Assembly (NCBI GenBank): GCA_041158225.1
Contig: JBEBBU010000083.1
Coordinates: 1 to 6,391, forward strand
Length of the DNA: 6,391 nucleotides
Direction of reading: 5' to 3'
From: JBEBBU01 sp041158225
GTDB taxonomy: Bacteria; Pseudomonadota; Gammaproteobacteria; Methylococcales; Methylococcaceae
The notes beneath the pieces are model-generated. The model was not told the origin of the DNA, did not search any database, and was given only the letters and a program-made list of their open reading frames with translations. Of this stretch, positions 1-6,360 are shown one piece after another. Each line of letters begins with the position of its first letter. Position 1 is the stretch's first letter. The translations under genes were made by a program, and so were the position numbers.

Positions 1-72
1 ATGTAACCTCTGCGTTGTTTATTGAAAATCCGATGATGCAAACATCTGGCTGATCATTCACATCAATCTGAT

Positions 73-105
73 GAGGATGATAATCGTTCTCATTTGCTTT
101 ATCAA
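73..105 (-). promoter_or_regulatory. Fur-regulated sigma70-type promoter, firing leftward
   Basis: On the minus strand TTGATA (105-100, 5/6 to TTGACA) and TATCAT (82-77, 5/6 to TATAAT) are separated by exactly 17 bases, a near-ideal sigma70 promoter with a start site predicted near position 70. Covering the -10 and the end of the spacer is a Fur box: plus-strand 73-91 matches the 19-bp GATAATGATAATCATTATC consensus at 15 of 19 positions, and 78-92 fits the TGATAAT-N-ATTATCA 7-1-7 form at 12 of 14. Known biology: Fe2+-Fur bound there would block RNA polymerase, so the target would be induced by iron starvation. The target must lie off the left edge, because to the right sbcC runs leftward into this region. 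The minus-strand leader ends with AGAGG (plus 8-12), a possible ribosome-binding site just before the window edge. Confidence 0.72.
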
Positions 106-232
106 TACATTAAGTGGCAACTGGCTGAGCAGCCCTATGCTCACTGAAACGACCTGAGTAAAGCATGCTGTCAGAAGAGCGAAGGTAAAACTAATCCAGC
201 CGCATGCGGTGCCCCTATGCAGCGCTATAGCA

Positions 233-3200
233 TTACAAAGTGCTGAAGGAGCGGACTTCCAGCGTGCTATACCCCATGCCGACACCTTTTTTCACGACGA
301 TCCTGCTGGCTATCCGTTCTTTCAATGCTTCGACATGACTGATGATGCCTATCATTTTTCCGGTAGCGTTCATGGCGTCCAGAGCCTCAATGGCAATATC
401 GAGATTTTCGCTGTCCAGCGTACCAAAGCCCTCATCCAGGAACAGGGAATCGATGGAGGTTTTGTGACTGACCAGATCAGATAACGCCATGGCCAGCGCC
501 AGGCTGACCAGAAATCCTTCACCCCCTGACAGGGTACGGGTATCCCTGGCAACGCCTGCCTGCCAGTTATCAATAATGCTCAGTTCAAGTTCACCACCAT
601 CCGTTTTGCGTCCAAGCACATAACGGCCATGTAACCGTTGCAGATGGCGGTTGGCCAGATAGACCAGATGATCCAGGGTCAGTCCCTGGGCAAATCTCCG
701 GTATTTGTCACCTCCTCCGGAACCTATCAGTCCATTCAGTCTCTGCCAGAGGTCGCTTTCGGCAGTTTCAAGTGCAATCTGTTCGAGCAGGGCCGCCTGA
801 TGCTGGCGGCGCTCAGTATCGTCAGCCAGCCGTGCCTGGTCGGCTCCCAGTTGGGTAGACAGGTTCTGTCGCTGGCTGTCCAGTTCTGCCAGTTGGATAT
901 CCAGTTCCTGCAGGTTGAGAGGTGTCCGGTTCTGCTGTTCCATCTCCTGCAGATCCTGGGCCGCATGGCCATGAATGGCCTGACACTGCTCCAGCGTCTG
1001 CATAAGGTTCTGTCGCATTTCGAGCAGTTGTTGCCGATATTCATCAGGCAGCAGAGCCGCAGTGAACGATGCCTGATCAGGGAATGGACTCGATGCCAGC
1101 ACTGCCAGCCAGTGACGATGCGCTTCAGTATGCGATGCTTCGTGTCCATGCCGATCGGTTTCAAGCTGGCTCTGCCGGCCCTGCAGGATGGCAAGCCGGG
1201 TTGACAGGGCATCAATCTGCTCGGCCATCTGTTCCAGAGCCGCTTCACTTGCGGCAGAAACGGATTCATCTGCCGGCGGGGTAGTCTCAAGCCTGGCCCA
1301 GCGCGTCTGCCAGAGACCGTGACGGCTGTCAGCCTGTTCGCAACGCATCTGCTGCTGTTGCAGACTGGCACGCTGTTGTTGCTGATCCTGCTGTTTGGCC
1401 TGCCAGTGCTGCCAGTCCAGCTTTCGTGCCTGCAGCCATGCGCTCATGTCGCTGTCTGGCGTGAATCCGGCATTACCTATGGAGGTTCTGAGGGTGGCCT
1501 CTTTTTCCTGACAGGCCACTCGGCTGGTAGCAAGCTGCAGCCCGAGTTCCTCAAGTCGCTGCTTGCTGTGATCAAGCGCCTGCTGCTGCAGTGATATCTG
1601 AGCACCTGCCTCCTGCATCTGGGTATCCAGCTGTGTCTGCTGCGTCTGGATAGCCAGCAGGACTTCCTGTGCTTTTTCGGCGTCCTGCAGCCGGTTTCTA
1701 AATGCAGATTCCTGCAGATTCATCTGCGCCAGGCCCTCGGCCAGCCTATCGTCCTGCTGCCAGTCCTCCATGCCAAGCTGGAACTCTTTGGCATAACGGC
1801 TCCATTGGGATATGGCCTCGGCCTGTGCTGGTGCGAGTTTGGCAAGGTTTTCCCTACGCTGCGCTATCTGGCCGGTGAGGACAGTGATCTGACCTTGACT
1901 GCCTGCCAGATCATTCTGCAATTGCTGGAGCGCATCTTCTTTTTCATGCAGGGAACGTTCGGTGTCCGAGATATCGAGTTGCTGATAGGATTGGATGCCT
2001 GGATGCTCCTGTGAGCCGCACAGGGGACAGGCCTCGCCGGGCTGCAGTGTGCTACGGTGCGCTTCGAGACTCTGGATGCGCTGTTCCTGCAGCAACAGTC
2101 TGCGTTTATCCTCCAGCTGTTCCCTGAGTTCAGGCAGACGGCTGCCGAGATCCTGACATACCGTCTCCTCTGCGCCCAGCTGTTTGCTGAGCTCTGCCAT
2201 CTGCTGTTCCAGTTCCATCTGCTGACAGGCGTACTGGCGCAGTTGCCCTGCCTGCGTGCTCATCTGCTGCCATTCCAAAACATTGTCCTGGCTGGCCTGC
2301 CATGCATTCCGCAGGGTTTCCAGCGTATCCTGCTGCAGATGGACATGTAGTTGCTGCTCTGCGGCGGTGACCCGTTGCAGATTTTCTGCATGGCGTAGCT
2401 TTATAGCCTGCTGAGCATGATGTTCAGCCTCCAGTCTGGCAGAGGTACTGGTCTGTAAGGACAGTTGCTGTTGCTGCTGTGCTTCCAGCGTCCCTATGGT
2501 CTGGCGGTCATGCTCGATCTGCTGGCAGGCAACCTGCCAGCTTCCCAGTGTTTCCCCCAGCGCAGCGAAGTGTGCATGCTCTTGCAGCCATACATCCGTC
2601 CGTTCAAGACTGCTGTTCTGTATCTGCCACTGCAGCATGGCATCCTTGCTTAGCGTTGCTGCCATGGTTTTGGCCTGCCAGTGTGCCGTAACCAGTTGCT
2701 GCTTGACCTGGCTGATGTCCTGACCTGTCACCTTCAGGCTGGTTGCTGTCTGCGACAGGCGGTCGGCATGCTCCTGCCATGCCTGAAACACGGGGAGAAT
2801 GGTTACGGCAGGTTCACCTGCTGCAAGCTTTTGCAGTTCCGGCTGGGCTTGGGCGATCGCATGACGGGCTGCCTCTTCTGCCTGCCGGGCCAGCTCGATG
2901 CTTTGTTGCAACTGGGCCAGTTGATGGCGCCATTGATGCAGTTGCTGGGTGCTTTCATATTCGCTTTGCAGCGCAGCCAGTTGCTGTCCGAGACTGGCAA
3001 GGTTCTGTTCTATCTGCAGCCTTGCGTCTTCAGTCAGTAACTCCATACCTTCAGCTCTGGCATTGAGTCGTTCCAGAGCCTGTCTGGCATCACGTGCCTG
3101 CTCAAAGACACGTTGTGAAATCAGTCCATAGATCTCGCTTCCGGTCAGTTCTTCAAGAAGTTCTGCCCGTTCATTGGCACTGGCGTTCAGAAAGGCTGCA

Positions 3201-3682
3201 AAACCTCCCTGAGCCAGCAGTATGGATTTGGTGAAGCGCCCAAAATCAAGACCGGTAATGGCGATGGTCTGCCTGAGTTTTTCACTGCTGTGTGTGGTCA
3301 GTGGTGTCCATGTTCCTGTATCCTGCCACTGGGCCAGCTCTACCACTGGCGCCTGCAGATTGCCCCCAGCATTGTTACGCGCCCGCCGCTGACTCCAGAA
3401 TGCACGGTACTGCTGGCCTTTGACTTCAAATTCCACCTCGGCAAGACAGCTGGCGCAATGCCGGGTCATGATTTCATTGGTACTGGCGGATAGGGTATGG
3501 AGCCTTGGTGTCTGGTGGTAGAGCGCCAGACAGATGGCATCCAGCAGCGTGGATTTGCCCGCACCCGTCGGGCCGGTAATGGCGAACAGGCTGTGATGAC
3601 TGAAGGGCGGCTGGGTGAAATCAATCTTCCATTCGCCTTTCAGGGAATTGAGGTTTTCCAGACGCAGGGTAAGAATTTTCAT
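233..3682 (-). CDS. sbcC: Exonuclease subunit SbcC (Rad50-like ATPase)
   Basis: This is the large SMC/Rad50-type subunit of the SbcCD nuclease. The family works with SbcD to cleave DNA hairpins and protein-blocked or palindromic DNA ends in an ATP-dependent way in the cytoplasm. Visible in the 1149-residue product: Walker A GPTGAGKST (37-45); Q-loop glutamine in LLAQGGF (Q158); a very long glutamine-rich coiled coil from about 170 to 1030; a zinc hook CPLC (552-555) near its middle; ABC signature LSGGE (1051-1055); Walker B FLDE with D1083 and E1084; and the switch histidine in IISH (H1116). Both half-ATPases and the hook are present, so it appears functional. It is about 100 residues longer than E. 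coli SbcC (about 1048), the excess apparently lying in the coiled-coil arms. The start is set by the canonical MKILTLRLENLNSL opening, by the ATGA overlap with the sbcD stop, and by GAGG (3695-3692) nine bases upstream. Confidence 0.97.
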   Translation of the reverse strand: MKILTLRLENLNSLKGEWKIDFTQPPFSHHSLFAITGPTGAGKSTLLDAICLALYHQTPRLHTLSASTNEIMTRHCASCLAEVEFEVKGQQYRAFWSQRRARNNAGGNLQAPVVELAQWQDTGTWTPLTTHSSEKLRQTIAITGLDFGRFTKSILLAQGGFAAFLNASANERAELLEELTGSEIYGLISQRVFEQARDARQALERLNARAEGMELLTEDARLQIEQNLASLGQQLAALQSEYESTQQLHQWRHQLAQLQQSIELARQAEEAARHAIAQAQPELQKLAAGEPAVTILPVFQAWQEHADRLSQTATSLKVTGQDISQVKQQLVTAHWQAKTMAATLSKDAMLQWQIQNSSLERTDVWLQEHAHFAALGETLGSWQVACQQIEHDRQTIGTLEAQQQQQLSLQTSTSARLEAEHHAQQAIKLRHAENLQRVTAAEQQLHVHLQQDTLETLRNAWQASQDNVLEWQQMSTQAGQLRQYACQQMELEQQMAELSKQLGAEETVCQDLGSRLPELREQLEDKRRLLLQEQRIQSLEAHRSTLQPGEACPLCGSQEHPGIQSYQQLDISDTERSLHEKEDALQQLQNDLAGSQGQITVLTGQIAQRRENLAKLAPAQAEAISQWSRYAKEFQLGMEDWQQDDRLAEGLAQMNLQESAFRNRLQDAEKAQEVLLAIQTQQTQLDTQMQEAGAQISLQQQALDHSKQRLEELGLQLATSRVACQEKEATLRTSIGNAGFTPDSDMSAWLQARKLDWQHWQAKQQDQQQQRASLQQQQMRCEQADSRHGLWQTRWARLETTPPADESVSAASEAALEQMAEQIDALSTRLAILQGRQSQLETDRHGHEASHTEAHRHWLAVLASSPFPDQASFTAALLPDEYRQQLLEMRQNLMQTLEQCQAIHGHAAQDLQEMEQQNRTPLNLQELDIQLAELDSQRQNLSTQLGADQARLADDTERRQHQAALLEQIALETAESDLWQRLNGLIGSGGGDKYRRFAQGLTLDHLVYLANRHLQRLHGRYVLGRKTDGGELELSIIDNWQAGVARDTRTLSGGEGFLVSLALAMALSDLVSHKTSIDSLFLDEGFGTLDSENLDIAIEALDAMNATGKMIGIISHVEALKERIASRIVVKKGVGMGYSTLEVRSFSTL

Positions 3683-4902
3683 GCTGTCATGCCTCGTTCC
3701 TGCTGCACCATGGCAACGATTTGCTGATATCGCTGTTTCATCTCGAGTATAAGCTCATCCGGAAGCTGCTCATGTGCCAGTCGTCTGCTGAAAACATCAT
3801 CAGGTGTCAGTTCTGCCAGTGTGGCAGCTGCTGCCGCCTCTGTGCTCAGCCTTGTAACGCGATCCTTTCTGATACGCAGTATTTCGACAGGCAGGCCGGC
3901 AGCCATCTGCTGGATGCGTGACTGTAAATCAGCGAGGTAGTGGTCGGCTTTGACCGTGATTTCCAGCCAGACCGTCTGACCTGACTCGGTCTGTTTCGCT
4001 ACCGTCATGATTGCTGTTGCCAGTTCTTCCAGCGTCCCCGTGATACTGGCCAGTGGCTGAAAACGAGGGACGCGGAGTGCCGTGACACTGAGTTCCTGCT
4101 GCTCCAGATCAACCAGCAGCACTTCCTTGTCATGTCCAAGTTCATCAAAGCTGAGAGGAATGGGCGATCCGCAATAGCGGATGTGCTCCTGTCCACCGAC
4201 TTTCTGTGGGCGATGAATGTGGCCCAGTGCAATGTAGTTTGCCGCGGGGAAGTTCTGTGTCGGGAGCGCTTCCAGTGAACCAACGAAGATTTCGCGTACC
4301 GATTCGCTGGCGCTGGTTCCCACGGTTGTCAGATGTCCGGTGGTGATAATGGGCAGGGGATAGGGGTATTGTGCCTGACGGGTGATGGCATATTCATGCA
4401 GCTTGAGGTAGTGCTCCTGGATGGCCTGCTGCAGATTAAGACGTTTTTCTTCTGCGCTTTGTCCGGCCTCGCTCTGGACGATATCGCGGGGACGGATGAA
4501 AGGAATGGCACAAAGCAGGGCGGCAGGTTCACCCTTGCCGTTCTTCAGAACCAGAAGCTGATCCTCGAGCGTGTCTGTAATGGCGGGAATGACATGGGCA
4601 CCAAGACGCGCCAGCAACTGTCTGCTCTCACCCAGTGTCGCCACAGAATCATGATTGCCAGCCAGGACAACGAGTTGGGTACCTGTATCGTGCAGGCTGA
4701 CGATAAGCTGGTTGTAGATTTCGCGGGCATAGCTGGGTGGCGCACCGGTATCAAAAATATCACCGGCAATCAGGATGGCATCAACCTGTTGCTCCTCTAC
4801 CTGCTGGAGCAGCCAGTTGACGAATTTCTGGTGTTCTTCCTGCCGGCTTTTGCCCATGAAATGCTGGCCAAGATGCCAGTCTGAGGTGTGGAGGAGACGC
4901 AT
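3679..4902 (-). CDS. sbcD: Exonuclease subunit SbcD (Mre11-like nuclease)
   Basis: This is the metallophosphoesterase subunit of SbcCD, which supplies the Mn2+-dependent nuclease active site. The 407-residue product is close to the family's usual 400. Calcineurin-like motifs are all visible: SDWHLG with D8 and H10; GDIFD with D48; GNHD with N83 and H84; TTGH with H190; and GHIH with H228 and H230, covering the two-metal site and the catalytic histidine. The conserved block CGSPIPLSFDE follows at 244-254, then a C-terminal region (about 280-370) typical of the SbcD C-terminal domain that contacts SbcC. The start is chosen because MRLLHTSDWHLG is the canonical N-terminus. The ribosome-binding site AGGAAA (4916-4911) is rather distant, with about 8 to 10 bases to the ATG. 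The gene leads an operon with sbcC and overlaps it by four bases, implying translational coupling and balanced subunits. Nothing appears missing. Confidence 0.97.
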   Translation of the reverse strand: MRLLHTSDWHLGQHFMGKSRQEEHQKFVNWLLQQVEEQQVDAILIAGDIFDTGAPPSYAREIYNQLIVSLHDTGTQLVVLAGNHDSVATLGESRQLLARLGAHVIPAITDTLEDQLLVLKNGKGEPAALLCAIPFIRPRDIVQSEAGQSAEEKRLNLQQAIQEHYLKLHEYAITRQAQYPYPLPIITTGHLTTVGTSASESVREIFVGSLEALPTQNFPAANYIALGHIHRPQKVGGQEHIRYCGSPIPLSFDELGHDKEVLLVDLEQQELSVTALRVPRFQPLASITGTLEELATAIMTVAKQTESGQTVWLEITVKADHYLADLQSRIQQMAAGLPVEILRIRKDRVTRLSTEAAAAATLAELTPDDVFSRRLAHEQLPDELILEMKQRYQQIVAMVQQERGMTA

Positions 4903-4935
4903 GGGGCAGGTTTCCTGTGAATTGGCAATTGCCGG

Positions 4936-4963
4936 ATTATCTCACGATGGTACCCATGTTCAA
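4936..4963 (-). promoter_or_regulatory. Predicted promoter of sbcDC
   Basis: On the minus strand TTGAAC (4963-4958, 4/6 to consensus) and GATAAT (4941-4936, 5/6) are separated by 16 bases. Transcription would start near 4929, giving a leader of about 27 bases before the sbcD ATG. A perfect 10-bp palindrome GGCAATTGCC (4924-4933) lies over the predicted start site and might be an operator, but no regulator is known for it. No LexA-type CTGT-N8-ACAG box was seen. The assignment rests on match and position only. Confidence 0.45.
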
Positions 4964-5097
4964 GCCATCACGCACGCCTACCTGTTGTCGCAAGCTTGCC
5001 ATGTCTTTCGACAGGGCTTCGCTGCAAAAAACGATTTTACTCAAGCTGCTTGTGCTATTGAGGTAATCCCCAATGAACTTTTGGGTCAGTAACGGTC

Positions 5098-5120
5098 TAC
5101 AATGGCGCCACCCAAAGGAG
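5098..5120 (+). promoter_or_regulatory. Possible -10 element and ribosome-binding site of the ParD-like remnant
   Basis: TACAAT (5098-5103) is a 5/6 match to a -10 hexamer, but no good -35 is found 16 to 18 bases upstream. AAAGGAG (5114-5120) is a strong Shine-Dalgarno sequence six bases before the TTG at 5127 and decides that start. The region is bracketed by 7-bp inverted arms TTTGGGT (5080-5086) and ACCCAAA (5110-5116). The right arm overlaps the Shine-Dalgarno, which would fit an autoregulatory operator of the kind ribbon-helix-helix antitoxins often bind. This regulatory reading is inference. Confidence 0.35.
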
Positions 5121-5126
5121 ATAGCT

Positions 5127-5243
5127 TTGGCCGTCAACGTCAAATTGCCCGAAGCCTTGGTCGAAACCGCCAGGCATTATGGCAATATCTAGCATCGCTC
5201 CGTACCTAAGCTAATCGAATACTGGTCACAGATCGGCAAAATA
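5127..5243 (+). pseudogene. ParD-like type II antitoxin remnant (nonsense mutation, 3' truncated)
   Basis: Reading from TTG 5127 gives LAVNVKLPEALVETARHYGN, then I, an in-frame TAG (5190-5192), and then HRSVPKLIEYWSQIGKI. I recognise this as the N-terminal half of the ParD-like antitoxin family (the Pfam ParD_like group). In that family the segment is typically ...GNISHRSVPKQIEYWS-IG-IAEENPDL..., so TAG replaces an expected serine, one base away from TCG. Similarity stops after residue 39; the distal half is missing, and no partner toxin gene follows. The AAAGGAG six bases upstream shows the translation start was once functional. As it stands the frame would yield only a 21-residue peptide. 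The reading frame continues without another stop into the ATG of the next gene at 5253, the mark of a deletion that fused two unrelated genes. Family assignment is from memory of the motif pattern, not a search. Confidence 0.7.
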
Positions 5244-5252
5244 GGGATATAC

Positions 5253-5676
5253 ATGACAATCACTGACGATATGGTAGAGGCAGCTAACCACCGTGCCACT
5301 GAAAAGAAGGCAACATTCCCCATCGCCGTTTCTGTGCGCTATGACCGCCGTACTTCATGATGTTGTGATCGCATTGGATTCAGGGCTGGAGTTAGCGTTT
5401 TCTCCCAAGCTGGCACAAGGTCTTGAACATGCCCACCACGCTGATTTATCCGAGGCAGAAATCAGCCCATCTGGCCTTGGTATTCATTTTCCCCGTCTGG
5501 ATGCTGACATTTACTTGCCATCGCTCCTTGAAGGCTTTTTAGGTTCGAAATCCTGGATGACTGCGGAGAGAGGCAGGAAAGGTGGACTAACTTCCACGGA
5601 GGCCAAGGCAGCTGCAGCCCGGAAGAATGGCAAGCTGGGTGGCCGGCCCAGAAAGATGAAAGGGCTGGTGGCTTAA
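5253..5676 (+). pseudogene. DUF2442 domain protein, broken by a +1 frameshift
   Basis: The ATG at 5253, preceded by AGGGA (5243-5247), opens a 35-residue frame beginning MTITDDMVEAANHRATEKK and ending ...SVRYDRRTS at TGA 5358-5360. The +1 frame takes over exactly there: skipping T5358 gives DVVIALDSGLELAF..., which runs to TAA 5674-5676. The stitched product is about 140 residues, normal for this family, with the hallmark segments ALDSGLELAF, EISPSGLGIHFP, LDADIYLPSLLEGFLGS and a basic C-terminus ending NGKLGGRPRK. DUF2442 proteins are commonly encoded beside DUF4160 genes and are suspected antitoxin or DNA-binding partners; no DUF4160 gene is present here. A one-base insertion is the simplest explanation. 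A programmed shift at TCA-TGA-T, or a sequencing error, are alternatives. Without the shift, translation would have to begin at 5293 or further inside. Confidence 0.75.
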
Positions 5677-5678
5677 CC

Positions 5679-6281
5679 ATGCTTGCTGCGCATTCGGCTC
5701 AGGAATGCATCGCTTGTCGAAGCAGTGCGGTGGAACTGATCTCACGAATACAGGACGAAAGAAATGCACCGTACACTGACATTCCAGCCAACCTGCTGTT
5801 CTTCGAGCGCGGTGGCCCCAGCGATACCATCTGGTATTACGAACTTCCCCTGCCAGAAGGCCGCAAGAAATATAGCAAGACCGCGCTACTTCAGTTTGAG
5901 GAGTTCGCGCAGGCATCAGCCTGGTGGAACAACCGGGAAGAAGGCCCACAGGCGTGGAACATCGATTTTGCTGCCAAGCGTGAAGCCGCTGTCGCAGCCA
6001 CCACGCCACACTGGCAGCGGGCTGAAGGCCACCTCAACGCCGCCATCGCTTTGGGAAAACCTATTCGGGAGTTGGAGCAATCCATCCAAGTATCAGCCAA
6101 CAGCCAGAAGGCAGAGCTGCAAAACCGCTTGAAGATGCTCAAAAGTGAGCAATCTACCCGAGAAAATTTCCGAATCACTGACTCGGAAATTGCCCACGGG
6201 CATGCAGACTGTGAAATCCGTGCCCAACAAGATCATGGCCGCGGAATACCAGACGGTACTGCCGGATGTGAAACTGCTTGA
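5679..6281 (+). pseudogene. hsdM: Type I restriction-modification methyltransferase subunit, C-terminal fragment
   Basis: From residue 30 of this frame (5766 on) the sequence APYTDIPANLLFFERGGP, then the WYYELPLPEGRKKYSKT block, matches the C-terminal part of HsdM N6-adenine methyltransferases. It continues with FEEFA...WWNNREE, DFAAKREAAVAATTPHW and a helical tail that reads like HsdM until about 6155. The upstream two thirds are absent, including the SAM-binding motif and the catalytic NPPF/NPPY motif, so it cannot methylate DNA. The first 29 residues (5679-5765) do not look like the HsdM sequence expected before APYT, so a deletion junction lies near 5760-5766. The last 42 or so residues after 6155 are also non-HsdM, suggesting a second junction. 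The ATG follows the DUF2442 stop by two bases and has only a weak GGTGG (5667-5671) upstream. Whether any product is made is doubtful. Confidence 0.8.
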
Positions 6282-6360
6282 GGCGGAAATGGACAAGACT
6301 CTGCGTGAGCTGGAAGCGCGGCGCATTGCGCGCGGTGGCAATGCGGAGGGCGGCGGATGA
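6133..6360 (+). pseudogene. Short open frame overlapping hsdS, unassigned (possible 3' remnant)
   Basis: In a different frame from the HsdM fragment, an open stretch runs from after TGA 6130-6132 to TGA 6358-6360, with GTG 6145 as the first start codon (71 residues). The core NKIMAAEYQTVLPDVKLLEA followed by EMDKTLRELEARRIARGG is charged, helical and protein-like. It ends by overlapping the hsdS ATG by four bases (ATGA), the spacing expected of a real upstream operon member. I saw no ribosome-binding site before 6145, so I read it as the 3' end of a gene whose front was lost, fused out of frame to the HsdM remnant. The AEY...LPD...LE pattern loosely recalls the C-terminus of DUF1016/YhcG-type PDDEXK nuclease-like proteins, which do occur inside type I restriction loci. 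That identification is weak. A divergent HsdM C-terminus is the other option. Confidence 0.4.
6165..6191. repeat. 9-bp perfect inverted repeat
   Basis: AATTTCCGA (6165-6173) and TCGGAAATT (6183-6191) are perfect reverse complements separated by nine bases. Inside the loop TCA (6175-6177) and TGA (6179-6181) add three more possible pairs after one mismatch, making a 27-bp nearly symmetric element. No T-tract follows, so it is not a standard rho-independent terminator. It sits about where HsdM similarity ends and the next open frame begins, so it may mark a rearrangement junction or be an inherited regulatory hairpin. Confidence 0.7.

Noticed and set aside
115..145. GAGCA/TGCTC hairpin downstream of sbcC as a terminator
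   Set aside because: It has only five base pairs with a six-base loop and no following T-tract on the minus strand.
200..209. CCGCATGCGG palindrome as an sbcC terminator
   Set aside because: The perfect 10-bp palindrome has no hairpin loop of useful size and no T-run on the minus strand, so it does not qualify as a rho-independent terminator.
58..285. Minus-strand 75-codon hydrophobic ORF
   Set aside because: It overlaps the sbcC 3' end in another frame, runs straight through the Fur promoter, lacks a ribosome-binding site and matches no family I recognise.
638..1204. Plus-strand 188-codon ORF opposite sbcC
   Set aside because: It lies wholly antisense to the sbcC coiled coil. Such frames are expected opposite a glutamine/leucine-rich coding region, and no start signal supports it.
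2131..2150. Possible Neisseria-type DNA uptake sequence (TTCAGGCAGACGGC region)
   Set aside because: It only partly resembles an uptake sequence, occurs once, and falls inside sbcC; no true copies were found elsewhere in the window.
4333..4884. Plus-strand 183-codon ORF opposite sbcD
   Set aside because: It is an antisense shadow of the conserved SbcD nuclease domain, with no independent protein motifs.
4937..5143. Minus-strand 68-codon ORF upstream of sbcD
   Set aside because: It starts inside the ParD-like remnant on the opposite strand, has no clear ribosome-binding site and no recognisable motif, and it overlaps the predicted sbcD promoter. The stretch 4964-5097 otherwise shows no gene I can support.
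5587..6009. Minus-strand 140-codon ORF opposite the hsdM fragment
   Set aside because: The opposite strand carries recognisable DUF2442 and HsdM protein sequence in this interval; the minus frame has no motif support.
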